Source of the DNA: an uncultured Microbulbifer sp.
GTDB lineage: Bacteria > Pseudomonadota > Gammaproteobacteria > Pseudomonadales > Cellvibrionaceae
Direction: 5' to 3'
Length of the DNA: 64,000 bases
Assembly (NCBI RefSeq): GCF_947504145.1
Contig: NZ_CANNGQ010000002.1
Coordinates: 558,001 to 622,000 of the forward strand
This document shows positions 35,899 to 44,140 of the stretch, piece after piece. The notes under the pieces were generated by a model. That model saw only the letters and a program-made list of their open reading frames with translations, did not search any database and was not told the DNA's origin. Position numbers and translations under genes: made by a program. The stretch's first letter is position 1, and each line of letters opens with the position of its first letter.

Positions 35899-36557
35899 TT
35901 ACTCATCAAACGGAAAGCGGCTGTAGCTGCCGAGCAGCGCATGCAAAAAATCTGAGCCCGCGTCTGTATACATCCAGATTGTAGCCGCTGTACTCGCCAA
36001 AACAGTAACCCAGTAGATGAACTGGAACGGCTGTTTGCGCGTTTTATGCCTGAGCCGCTTTTGCGCCAGTAGAGCACCGGGCCAACCGCCGAGAAGTGCG
36101 CATAAATGCAGAGTACTTTCCTGGGTGCGCCAGCTATCGCTGCGCGCTGCAGACTTGTCCCGATAATAGAGTAGATAGGTAAAAAGGCTCATAGCGATGA
36201 AAAAGCTGGGTATCAGCGGGGGTAGCTTCCCGAGCCCTACGGAGATTGCGAGAGAACCAAAAAATAACAAGGCGACTAGCATTGGCCAGGTGCTATGTGA
36301 ATTACGTTGAGCGTGGGGTTTATACCCAGGGCGGAGCGCTTTGATAGCGCGCGGCCGCCCTTGATGGTCGGAAGAAAGTTCGTAGGTGACCAGCTCACCC
36401 GGTTCGGGCCGGCGCTGGCGCTTGTCGAACGCCTTGATATGGATGAAAGCCCGCTTGCCCCCAAGCACCGGCTCAACAAAGCCGAATCCTTTATCGTCGT
36501 TCCAGCTGGTGAGTTTCCTTTGGTTCGATTGCCGACCGGAGACTTTCTATTTGCCAT
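35899..36557 (-). pseudogene. cold-shock domain / DUF1294 membrane protein with apparent frameshift near its start
   Basis: The downstream frame encodes the rest of a cold-shock domain (F-V-E-P-V-L-G-G-K-R-A-F-I-H-I-K-A-F) then, after a basic linker, three or four membrane helices of DUF1294 (L-L-G-G-W-P-G-A-L-L-A-Q-K). The codons for K-L-T-S-W-N-D-D-K-G-F-G-F continue upstream in the same frame but meet a stop with no start codon. The frame that has an ATG (36557, M-A-N-R-K-S-P-V) reaches the same point one base out of register, at a GG pair (36517-36518). One extra G would restore a 220-residue protein of normal layout. Either a real frameshift or a sequence error. Confidence 0.65.
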
Positions 36558-36579
36558 ATCGCGCCAGCGACTACTTAAA

Positions 36580-37677
36580 TCATTCAATATTCTTACGTTG
36601 TTGATTGGGCGGCATTGTCCTGCAGCGGTCGATACTATCCTCCGTACGGCAAAGTGCGGCCAGATAAATCGAGCTGGCTTCCGTGTAACCATTCTCGGTT
36701 AAGTAGTCAACGATCTCGACAAATGGCGCGGCTGACACGTTGAGGTCACGTAGTGCATAGTGAAACATGGGCTGGAGTTTGGCGTGAGATTCTGGCGAGC
36801 CTCCCACAGAGTATCGGGCAGTAATCTGTTGCAACATCTCAATCGAAGGAAGGGCGGACAGGCCGTAGCGATTAGACAGAGTGTCATAATGTTTCTTGAT
36901 CCCTGCTGCACCGGACATTTTTACTGGGCCGGAAGGTGCCCACTCAGGGAAGCTCTCTTGAAGAGCAAACTTCAATGACGGATGTTTCGTGCTGCGATGT
37001 GACTCCTCGGGGAAGTGGCTGGATGAAAATAGGAAACCACTGTTGCCTTTAAGAAGTGATTCGATCTTGGTGTATGGGGTATACATGTGCTCGCCTTCAC
37101 TCGCCATAGTCAGTGTCAACGGCTTAAGCTGTATATCTTTGGCGTTCGGCAGTCTCTGAATCTTATCGAGAAGGTAGCCATCATCCAGAGAGGGGCTGAA
37201 GGCAAAGTATTGGGTCAGCGGCAAGGCGTCCATCAGCCACTGATGCATTACAAACTTACCAGCGTGTGAGTGGCCCGAGAGAATCCGGTAGTCTGCGGCA
37301 GGATACTCTTCCTCTATCAGTGGAAACAGCTCTAGTTGCAAGAAGCGGGCAAAGGTGTCTGCACCATCAGATACATTTAGCTCTGGCCCTCGGCTGTCGA
37401 TACCGACCACCATGAACTCTGGAACTGTTGTGGCTATCAGGTCTAGAGTGGCTACTGCGGGTAGCATGTCCCACTGTCCATGCAGTAAGTACAGTACCGG
37501 GAACTTCTGGTCTGGATGACCTGTTTCCGCAGGTAGGTAGACTTGAATGGACTTCTCTTTCCCTAATATTTTTGAATTTAATGTGCGGGACTCTCCAATA
37601 GAGCGCGGCTCAGAAAACGCTATGGTTGTCAGCGTCATTGAAGAAAGCAGGGCGCATAAGGTAATTATTTTTTTCAT
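36580..37677 (-). CDS. secreted alpha/beta-hydrolase (esterase D/enterochelin esterase-like)
   Basis: 365 residues with a signal peptide (M-K-K-I-I-T-L-C-A-L-L-S-S). The esterase-family core has V-L-Y-L-L-H-G-Q-W-D (oxyanion region, about 59-68), G-H-S-H-A-G as nucleophile elbow (Ser in S-H-A-G, about residue 136), and a candidate His near H-M-Y-T-P or H-R-S-T-K-H. A 100-residue C-terminal helical extension follows. The substrate is unknown. It lies 22 bp upstream of the cold-shock/DUF1294 gene on the same strand. Confidence 0.75.
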   Translation of the reverse strand: MKKIITLCALLSSMTLTTIAFSEPRSIGESRTLNSKILGKEKSIQVYLPAETGHPDQKFPVLYLLHGQWDMLPAVATLDLIATTVPEFMVVGIDSRGPELNVSDGADTFARFLQLELFPLIEEEYPAADYRILSGHSHAGKFVMHQWLMDALPLTQYFAFSPSLDDGYLLDKIQRLPNAKDIQLKPLTLTMASEGEHMYTPYTKIESLLKGNSGFLFSSSHFPEESHRSTKHPSLKFALQESFPEWAPSGPVKMSGAAGIKKHYDTLSNRYGLSALPSIEMLQQITARYSVGGSPESHAKLQPMFHYALRDLNVSAAPFVEIVDYLTENGYTEASSIYLAALCRTEDSIDRCRTMPPNQQRKNIE

Positions 37678-37721
37678 TTTCCAGTCCTTAGGATAAGGAG
37701 ACCTGCGCGATCTATACGAGA

Positions 37722-38090
37722 TTACAAGGCATAGCGAGCAATATAGTGCGCGATATCCAAAAGTCGCGATTTTCCGCTAAATTCAAAACGTACCTTTCCT
37801 AGGGCAGAGAAATTCAGCTCCAGCTCACTGTCGATATCGAAGGTTCCGCTCGTCTCCACCGAATAGGCCACGATATTCTTGTACGGCAGGGAGGTGAAAT
37901 CCTTCTTGCTACCGGTAATACCCTGCACGTTGACCGCAATAATGCGCTTGCTGGTGAAAACCACGCCGTCACGCATGGATTTGAACGAGTCCAGAACTTC
38001 CTCTCCTTCCAATAGCAGTGGCGCTACTTTTTCAGCGAATCCGGTATTCTGCTTGAGTTTGAACAGGCTCTTGTTTTCGAAGTCGATCAT
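37722..38090 (-). CDS. bacterial PH-domain protein
   Basis: 122 residues of the bacterial pleckstrin-homology family (PF08000-like): E-V-A-P-L-L-L-E-G-E-E-V-L-type opening, V-V-F-T-S-K-R-I-I-A-V-N strand, S-L-P-Y-K-N-I-V-A-Y-S-V-E-T-S-G, and a closing helix I-A-H-Y-I-A. Ligand and role unknown. Probable single gene. Confidence 0.8.
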   Translation of the reverse strand: MIDFENKSLFKLKQNTGFAEKVAPLLLEGEEVLDSFKSMRDGVVFTSKRIIAVNVQGITGSKKDFTSLPYKNIVAYSVETSGTFDIDSELELNFSALGKVRFEFSGKSRLLDIAHYIARYAL

Positions 38091-38192
38091 TTTAACATTA
38101 TCTATTTGTGTGGTGGATCGGTAGAGAATGCCATATCTTCGCCATAGTAAATAGCCTGTTCAATTGCGTCGAATCCAACAATAACCACGTCT

Positions 38193-39437
38193 ATGCCTGA
38201 ATCAATTCAAGTCCGGCTGCAGGAAATCTATCAGACCGAATCCCGTCAGGTGCTGGCCACCCTGATCCGGCTGCTGGGTGATTTCGATCTGGCCGAAGAA
38301 GCACTGCAGGAATCCTTCGCCGCCGCGCTCTGCCAGTGGCCCGCGGACGGTATACCAGATAACCCTCGCGCGTGGCTTGTCTCCACCGGGCGCTTCAAGG
38401 CCATCGACCAGCTTCGCCGCAAAGCGCGCTTTGACGTGTCTTACGAGGATGTGGCCGATCGCCTGGAAAACGAACTCGCGACCGAAGACACGTTGGAAAC
38501 TCACGCCATCGAGGACGACCGCCTGCGTCTGATCTTTACCTGTTGCCATCCAAGCCTGGCGCCGGAGGCGCAACTCGCGCTGACATTGCGGGAAGTGTGC
38601 GGTCTCACCACGGAAGCGATTGCCAGTGCCTTCCTCATCTCTCCCCCGACACTCGCTCAGCGCATCGTGCGCGCCAAGGCGAAAATCCGCGACGCGAAAA
38701 TTCCCTACGAAGTGCCGCGGGCGGATCAATTGGCGGAGCGCCTTGCGAGCGTACTGCACGCGATTTATCTCATCTTCAATGAGGGCTATTCCGCCTCAAG
38801 TGGCGACAGCCTCGTCCGCCGGGAACTTGCCGCAGAAGGCATCCGCCTCGCGCGCCTGGTGTGCCAGCTGTTGCCGGAACCCGAAGTGGAGGGCTTGCTG
38901 GCGCTTTTGCTGCTGCAGGATTCCCGCCGCAAGGCGCGGGTAACGACGGAGGGCGATCTCATACTGCTGGAGCAGCAAGACCGCAGCCTGTGGGATCAGG
39001 CGCAGGTCAATGAGGGCTGTGCGCTGGTGCTGCGCGCGCTGGCCAGCCGTCGATTCGGCCCCTATACCCTGCAGGCCGCCATCGCCGCGGTACACGCGGA
39101 AGCGGCGACGGTCGAAGCGACAGACTGGCCTCAGATCGTCGGCCTCTACGATGCTCTGCTGGAGCGAATGCCATCACCGGTGATCCAGCTCAACCGCGCC
39201 GTTGCCCTCGCAATGCGTGATGGCCCGGCACAGGGCCTAGTGTTGATCGATGACCTGCTGACGCGGCCGCCCCTGTCCGATTACCACCTGGCACACGCGG
39301 CACGAGCTGACCTCTGTCGTCGTCTTGGTCAAAAAACTGAGGCACAACAGGCGTATCAACGGGCCCTTGCGCTGGCGCAACAGGGCCCGGAACGGCGCTT
39401 TCTCGCCCGGCGACTGGCGGAGCTGGATGACGATTGA
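38193..39437 (+). CDS. ECF42-type RNA polymerase sigma factor with C-terminal TPR-like extension
   Basis: A 414-residue sigma-70 family protein. Region 2 (about 10-80) has D-L-A-E-E-A-L-Q-E-S-F, and region 4 (about 115-165) has L-R-E-V-C-G-L-T-T-E-A-I-A. A 230-residue extension (DUF6596/TPR-like) begins with L-H-A-I-Y-L-I-F-N-E-G-Y and ends with helical repeats rich in Ala, Leu, Gln and Arg. This extension and the adjacent DGPF/YCII genes define the ECF42 group, which lacks a classical anti-sigma gene; the C-terminal extension is thought to control activity. Confidence 0.9.
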   Translation: MPESIQVRLQEIYQTESRQVLATLIRLLGDFDLAEEALQESFAAALCQWPADGIPDNPRAWLVSTGRFKAIDQLRRKARFDVSYEDVADRLENELATEDTLETHAIEDDRLRLIFTCCHPSLAPEAQLALTLREVCGLTTEAIASAFLISPPTLAQRIVRAKAKIRDAKIPYEVPRADQLAERLASVLHAIYLIFNEGYSASSGDSLVRRELAAEGIRLARLVCQLLPEPEVEGLLALLLLQDSRRKARVTTEGDLILLEQQDRSLWDQAQVNEGCALVLRALASRRFGPYTLQAAIAAVHAEAATVEATDWPQIVGLYDALLERMPSPVIQLNRAVALAMRDGPAQGLVLIDDLLTRPPLSDYHLAHAARADLCRRLGQKTEAQQAYQRALALAQQGPERRFLARRLAELDDD

Positions 39438-39475
39438 CCGGGCGGGCAGAAATTATCAAAAAATTTTTGCCTGAC

Positions 39476-39502
39476 TGTCGAATTCCGTCATCCCCAATCG
39501 AC
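39476..39502 (+). promoter_or_regulatory. candidate ECF42-type promoter upstream of the DGPF/YCII gene
   Basis: TGTCGA at 39476-39481, a 17-bp spacer, then CGAC at 39499-39502. From memory, ECF42 promoters are described with TGTCGA at -35 and CG[A/T]C at -10; sequence, spacing and position 56 bp before the start of the presumed target gene all fit. Not experimentally shown here. Confidence 0.6.
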
Positions 39503-39557
39503 TACCTATTGAAACCACGGATTTCGGAACTGCTTTTACATCAACAAGGAGCACAAG

Positions 39558-39941
39558 ATGAAGTATCTCGCGCTGGTCTATTACGACGAAAAACGCATGG
39601 AGCAGAAGACCCAGCAGGAGTGGGATGCACTCAATCAGGAGTGTATTGCCTGTGTGGAAGACCTGAGCAAGAGCGGCCACTTCATCACCGGCAGCCCGCT
39701 GATGCCCACCAGTGCCGCGACCACCGTGCGCGTGCAGGACAAGCGAGTCACCGTGACCGATGGCCCGTTCGCGGAAACCAAGGAGCAGCTCGCGGGCTTT
39801 TACATGCTCGAAGCGAAGGATCTCAATCAGGCCATCGCCCTGGCCGGAAAAATTCCACCGGCCCGCTACGGCTCGGTAGAAGTCCGTCCCGCCCGCGAGC
39901 TGATGGAAACCGGTAACACGGCTGGCGGCAACGCTGGCTGA
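39558..39941 (+). CDS. YCII-related DGPF domain protein
   Basis: 127 residues. M-K-Y-L-A-L-V-Y-Y-D-E opens the ferredoxin-like fold, and V-T-D-G-P-F-A-E-T-K-E is the diagnostic DGPF motif (about 74-84). A-G-F-Y-M-L-E-A and P-A-R-Y-G-S-V-E-V-R-P follow. DGPF genes are the usual companions and targets of ECF42 sigma factors; their biochemical activity is unknown. AAGGAG lies upstream. Confidence 0.9.
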   Translation: MKYLALVYYDEKRMEQKTQQEWDALNQECIACVEDLSKSGHFITGSPLMPTSAATTVRVQDKRVTVTDGPFAETKEQLAGFYMLEAKDLNQAIALAGKIPPARYGSVEVRPARELMETGNTAGGNAG

Positions 39942-39983
39942 GTTAACGAAACGCGCTAATAAAGAAAATAGAGGAGAATCACC

Positions 39984-40427
39984 ATGCCCGGCACTGTCCG
40001 TTTACATCGCGTATTGCGCGCGCCCGCCGAGCGCGTCTACCGCGCATTTATCAACCCCCACGCCATGGCAAAATGGTCCCCGCCCGATGGCTTCTATGGC
40101 ATTTACGAGGATTTGGAGGCAAAGGTAGGGGGTACCTACAAGGCTTCCTTTGTCAACTTTACCACCGGCGAGCGGCACTCTTTTGGTGGCGAGTACATCG
40201 AGCTGGTAGAGAATGAACGGATCCGCTACACGGATACCTTCGACGATCCGAATATGCCCGGTGCCATGACAATGACCGTCACCTTGAAGCCTGTTTCCAG
40301 CGGAACCGAACTCACCATCGTGCAGGATGGCATCCCCGATGTAATCCCGGTTGAGATGTGCTATCTCGGTTGGCAGGAGTCCATGTTGGCCCTGGCTCGC
40401 CTGGTCGAACCGGAAATCAAACAGTAA
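39984..40427 (+). CDS. SRPBCC family protein (AHSA1-like)
   Basis: 147 residues with the helix-grip fold: V-L-R-A-P-A-E-R-V-Y-R-A-F near the start, a G-G-x-Y strand, and the C-terminal helix G-W-Q-E-S-M-L-A-L-A-R-L-V-E. Likely binds a hydrophobic ligand. GAGGAG precedes the ATG. Located between two YCII-type genes downstream of the sigma factor, so likely in the same regulon. Confidence 0.88.
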   Translation: MPGTVRLHRVLRAPAERVYRAFINPHAMAKWSPPDGFYGIYEDLEAKVGGTYKASFVNFTTGERHSFGGEYIELVENERIRYTDTFDDPNMPGAMTMTVTLKPVSSGTELTIVQDGIPDVIPVEMCYLGWQESMLALARLVEPEIKQ

Positions 40428-40455
40428 CCACGTTCAAACAAGGAAGGGACTAGCT

Positions 40456-40806
40456 ATGAAAAACTATCTGGCCATGTATCTCGGCAACCCAAAAAGCAGC
40501 AAAGCATGGGATAACCTCACCGAAGAAGAGCGACAGCAGCGGTTAGAGCAAGGCATGGCCGCCTGGGGCGGCTGGATGGAAAAGCACAGTGACATTCTCG
40601 TGGCTGAAGGCGGTCCGCTCGGGAAAACAAAGCGCATCGATGCCAGTGGTGTCAGCGATACCAGTAACGACATGACCGGCTATGTCATCGTCAAGGCGGA
40701 GAATCACGAAGCGGCCGCGAAGCTATTCGAAAGCCACCCGCACTTCAGCATCTTCCCCGGGGATTGTGTGGAGGTGATGGAGTGTATGCCGATGCCGACT
40801 CCCTGA
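40456..40806 (+). CDS. second YCII-related protein of the ECF42 locus
   Basis: 116 residues: M-K-N-Y-L-A-M-Y-L-G, a helical W-x-x-W-M-E-K segment, G-G-P-L-G-K-T-K-R-I and S-H-P-H-F-S-I-F-P-G-D-C-V-E-V-M. The H-P-H-F motif is usual in YCII-like proteins. AAGGAAGGG lies upstream, and the gap to the preceding gene is 28 bp. Probably last gene of the operon. Confidence 0.82.
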   Translation: MKNYLAMYLGNPKSSKAWDNLTEEERQQRLEQGMAAWGGWMEKHSDILVAEGGPLGKTKRIDASGVSDTSNDMTGYVIVKAENHEAAAKLFESHPHFSIFPGDCVEVMECMPMPTP

Positions 40807-40821
40807 GAGCGGCGGCACAAC

Positions 40822-40853
40822 TGCCAGCCTGGACCTGCGATTTCAGGCTGGCA
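40822..40853. terminator. hairpin between the convergent ECF42 operon and WYL regulator
   Basis: TGCCAGCCTG (40822-40831) pairs perfectly with CAGGCTGGCA (40844-40853) over a 12-nt loop. No T-tract follows on either strand, so termination is only likely from position. Confidence 0.5.
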
Positions 40854-40907
40854 CCATTCAACGATCCAGTAACATTTAAATCTAAGACAGCTGAAATACT
40901 TCGTTAT

Positions 40908-41873
40908 TCAAGCCTTCGTCATTGCCAGCAGCCTCTTCGCATGCCGCCGCAGTTCGTCTTTAAGATCGGGCGGTGAAAGCACTTCAAAAGTAAAGGGCAT
41001 TTGCACCAGCTGCAACGCAAACCAGCCCAGGCAGCCGGTTTGGGCCCGCCACAGAACCGAATCTCCTTTAGGCGTGAGTAGGCCCACTTCATCACCGAGC
41101 CTTGCGCTCGCGCTGGCGAGATCCGTGTGCAGCAATAGCTCCGCTTCAATAGCCGAATCCATATTGGAAAAGCTTTGGGTCAGATAGGCGGCGGCGTCAA
41201 AATCTTGTGGCCGTTGAAAGGGAGTGTCCAGCTGGTGGAGCTGCTGTATACGGTCGAGGCGGAAGGTGCGCAACTCGGCACGCAGGTGGCAGTGGCCCAC
41301 TGCATACCAGCGGCTGCGGCGAAAAACCAAACCGTATGAATCGAACTCGCGTCGCGTTCGGGCTTCGTCACCGTTTGCATCGGGGCTACTGCCCACATAG
41401 TCGAACACTGTTCGGCGGCGATCCTGCGTGGCGGATGCCAGGGTAGCCAGTGTAGCGCTCGCCGGTGCAGGAGACGGTAAAAAATCCAGGGTGATGTTCT
41501 CGTCCAGTGCGCGCAATTGCTGCTTTAATTTCTGCGGCATTACCCGTTCGAGTTTCGCCTGAGCACTGGCCACAGCCGTGGTCATATTCCCCATATTAAG
41601 GCTGCGTGCCGCCAGCAGGCCGAGCGAGATCGCCAGGGTCTCCTCATTGGTAAACATCATCGGGGGCAGCTTGTAGCCGGAGACCAGCCGGTAACCACCG
41701 TAGCGCCCGCGCTCCGCTGTCAGCGGAATACCGATTTCTTCAAGAATGTTGATATAGCGGCGCAGCGTACGGCCGTCCACACCCAGCTTTCTTGCCAGTT
41801 CGCCACCGCTGGCATGGCTGTGAGACTGGAGCAGTTCCAGTAGCGCCAGTACCCGCGTCGTTGGATTCGACAT
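40908..41873 (-). CDS. YafY-type HTH/WYL-domain transcriptional regulator
   Basis: 321 residues. An N-terminal winged helix (S-G-G-E-L-A-R-K-L-G-V-D-G-R-T-L-R-R-Y-I, about 22-41) is followed by the G-G-Y-R-L motif, and a WYL domain (about 140-230) contains W-Y-A-V-G-H-C. WYL domains bind ligands, in some cases nucleotides or nucleic acid. It is divergent from the glutathione transferase gene with 95 bp between starts, so that gene is the likeliest target. Confidence 0.88.
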   Translation of the reverse strand: MSNPTTRVLALLELLQSHSHASGGELARKLGVDGRTLRRYINILEEIGIPLTAERGRYGGYRLVSGYKLPPMMFTNEETLAISLGLLAARSLNMGNMTTAVASAQAKLERVMPQKLKQQLRALDENITLDFLPSPAPASATLATLASATQDRRRTVFDYVGSSPDANGDEARTRREFDSYGLVFRRSRWYAVGHCHLRAELRTFRLDRIQQLHQLDTPFQRPQDFDAAAYLTQSFSNMDSAIEAELLLHTDLASASARLGDEVGLLTPKGDSVLWRAQTGCLGWFALQLVQMPFTFEVLSPPDLKDELRRHAKRLLAMTKA

Positions 41874-41968
41874 GAAGTGCTTTCCGTTTGTTTTTAATAG
41901 GGCGGAATATAGCCTAATTGCCCCTTACAGTGCTTGCCAGATTTCAACGGAAGAACGGGAGACTACCC

Positions 41969-42592
41969 ATGACGAACGAAGTATTGCTTTACACCAACCC
42001 TCAGTCCCGCGGGCGCACCGCGCGCTGGATGCTGGAGGAGCTCAATGCCCCCTATCAGGAAAAAATACTCGATTACGAGAAGGCGATAAAAGCGCCTGAA
42101 TATCTGAAACTGAACCCCATGGGCAAGGTGCCGGCGATCGTGCATCGGGGCCAGGTAGTGACCGAGTGCTCCGCCATCTGCGCCTATCTGGCAGACGCTT
42201 TTCCGGAGGCGGGACTGGGGCCGTCGCCGGAAGAGCGTGCCAGTTACTACCGCTGGCTGTTCTTTACCGCGGGACCGCTGGAGGCAGCGATCACCGATAG
42301 CAAGATGCTGGGCATCGAGGTCGATGCTGAAAAGCAGCGCATGGTTGGTTACGGTAGCTACGCAGCGGTGCTGGATACCCTTTCCAGCTGGTTTACGGAG
42401 CACAGCTATGTCACCGGCGAGCGCTTTACCGCCGCCGATGTGTACGTGGGCGCGCAGATCGCCTGGGGGCTACAGTTCGGCACCATCGAAAAACGTATTG
42501 AATTTATCGATTACGCGAAACGGGTAACCGACCGCGACGCGCACAAGCGTGCCAATGCCAAAGACGATGCGCTGATGGAGCCAGCTCAATGA
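41969..42592 (+). CDS. glutathione S-transferase family protein
   Basis: 207 residues. N-terminal thioredoxin-like domain: L-L-Y-T-N-P-Q-S-R-G-R-T-A-R-W, the cis-Pro K-V-P-A-I and E-C-S-A-I-C-A-Y-L. The helical C-terminal domain has the G-x-x-F-T-A-A-D-V-Y N-capping box. GGGAGA precedes the ATG at 41969; the longer frame is unsupported. Probably regulated by the adjacent WYL protein. Confidence 0.88.
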   Translation: MTNEVLLYTNPQSRGRTARWMLEELNAPYQEKILDYEKAIKAPEYLKLNPMGKVPAIVHRGQVVTECSAICAYLADAFPEAGLGPSPEERASYYRWLFFTAGPLEAAITDSKMLGIEVDAEKQRMVGYGSYAAVLDTLSSWFTEHSYVTGERFTAADVYVGAQIAWGLQFGTIEKRIEFIDYAKRVTDRDAHKRANAKDDALMEPAQ

Positions 42593-42683
42593 AGAAAGCC
42601 TAAACCTGCGAGTGGGGCGTCATCATCAAACCGGCACCTGTAACCGCAATTTAGTCTGACCCGCTTTTCCATTTTTCGAAAGG

Positions 42684-42713
42684 CCGGCAGCCAAGCCTGC
42701 CGGTTATTTTTTA
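42684..42713. terminator. intrinsic terminator between glutathione transferase and rhlE genes
   Basis: CCGGCAG (42684-42690) and CTGCCGG (42697-42703) form the stem; TTATTTTTTAA follows on the plus strand. The rhlE stop codon begins in the tail, and on the minus strand the stem is followed by CCTTTCG, a weaker signal. Confidence 0.8.
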
Positions 42714-43984
42714 ACGGAGCCCCAGGGGCTTTTGGGCGCGGTACTTTTCGTTGCCGCCGGTGTCTTTTTTGTACCGCGCTCCTTAGCGGGGGCGCTTTTC
42801 TTTGGCTTGCCGCCCTTCATGGAAAAGTTCAGGTTCGACGCCGGCAGGTCTTTTACCACCGGGAACGCTTCAATGGTTACCCGGTCGAGGATCTTGCCCA
42901 GCCGGCGTTCCACCGCACACAGGCGTTTGAAGTCATCCTTGGACACCAGCGATACGGCCTCACCGGATGCGCCCGCGCGGCCGGTGCGCCCGATGCGGTG
43001 GATATATTCATCGGCATCGTCGGGCATATCGTAATTCACCACCCGTTCCAGCTCGTCGATATCGATACCCCGTGCGGCAACACCGGTGGCGACGAGAATA
43101 CTGATCTCACCGGATTTAAACGCTTCGAGAATCCGCGAGCGCGACGCCTGGCTGCGGCCGCCGTGGATCGATTCCGCGGCAATACCGCGTTTTTCCAGCT
43201 GGCTCACCAGCTTCGCCGCGCCGTGTTGGGTGCGAATGAAGATTAACGCCTGGGTCCAGTTGTGCTCTTTCACCAGATGGCTGAGCAGCGCCGACTTGTT
43301 GTGCTTGTCGACGGCAATCAACCACTGGGAAATTTTTGGTGCGGATTGGGTATCGCCGCCAATGGAAACCTCAAAAGGGTTTTCCACCACAGTGCTCGCC
43401 AGCGATCTCACCTGGGGCGACAGAGTTGCGGAAAACAGCAGGCTCTGGCGCTGTTCTGGCAGGCGCGCAATGATCTTGTTGAGGTCGTCGATAAACCCCA
43501 TGTCCAGCATGCGGTCCGCCTCGTCCATCACCAGCATCTGCAGCTCGTCAAAATGGAGTGCGCGTTGGTGCGCCAGGTCGAGCAGGCGCCCCGGTGTCGC
43601 CACAACAATATCCACCCCGTCGATCAATTGCTGCTTCTGCGGTTCCAGATCAACGCCTCCCACCATGCACATCGAAGCTACCTTCAGATGTTTTCCATAC
43701 AGCCGGATGTTGTCCTCCACCTGCATCCCCAGCTCGCGGGTGGGCACCAGGATCAGCGCGCGCAGGCGTTTTGCCCGCCGCTTGCGCTCACCACTGAGCT
43801 TATCCAGCATCGGCAACACAAAGGCTGCGGTCTTGCCGGTACCTGTCTGCGCAGTCGCAATTACGTCCCGCCCTTGCAGAATGGCAGGAATCGCCTTTTG
43901 TTGGATTTCGGTGGGGGTTGAATAGCCTTTTTCTTCAAGGGCTTGCAGGATCGGGGCGCTTAATCCCAGGGATTGGAATGACAT
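42704..43984 (-). CDS. rhlE: ATP-dependent RNA helicase, DEAD-box RhlE
   Basis: 426 residues with the full motif set: F-x-x-L-G-L (Q-motif region), A-Q-T-G-T-G-K-T (I), P-T-R-E-L (Ia), D-E-A-D (II), S-A-T (III), A-R-G-I-D (V) and H-R-I-G-R-T-G-R (VI). A basic Lys/Thr/Ala-rich tail (about 385-426) replaces a structured C-terminal domain, as in RhlE. Predicted role in RNA and ribosome remodelling. Confidence 0.9.
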   Translation of the reverse strand: MSFQSLGLSAPILQALEEKGYSTPTEIQQKAIPAILQGRDVIATAQTGTGKTAAFVLPMLDKLSGERKRRAKRLRALILVPTRELGMQVEDNIRLYGKHLKVASMCMVGGVDLEPQKQQLIDGVDIVVATPGRLLDLAHQRALHFDELQMLVMDEADRMLDMGFIDDLNKIIARLPEQRQSLLFSATLSPQVRSLASTVVENPFEVSIGGDTQSAPKISQWLIAVDKHNKSALLSHLVKEHNWTQALIFIRTQHGAAKLVSQLEKRGIAAESIHGGRSQASRSRILEAFKSGEISILVATGVAARGIDIDELERVVNYDMPDDADEYIHRIGRTGRAGASGEAVSLVSKDDFKRLCAVERRLGKILDRVTIEAFPVVKDLPASNLNFSMKGGKPKKSAPAKERGTKKTPAATKSTAPKSPWGSVKK

Positions 43985-44140
43985 CTGAACTCTCTATAGG
44001 GGCACTGGCCGACAAAGCACCGGCGGTTAGCTTCAGCGCGGCATGGTAACAGTAAAGGCCAGAATCAGTGTCTATCATTGATCTAAACCTTTCTGTCGCC
44101 TTCGCAACAAATCTACCCCCTGAAAAACCTGGAGTGATTC

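Noticed and set aside
38167..38191. CGTCGA...CGTC upstream of the sigma factor as an autoregulatory ECF42 promoter
   Set aside because: The spacer is only 15 bp, the -35 deviates and the putative -10 would abut the start codon.
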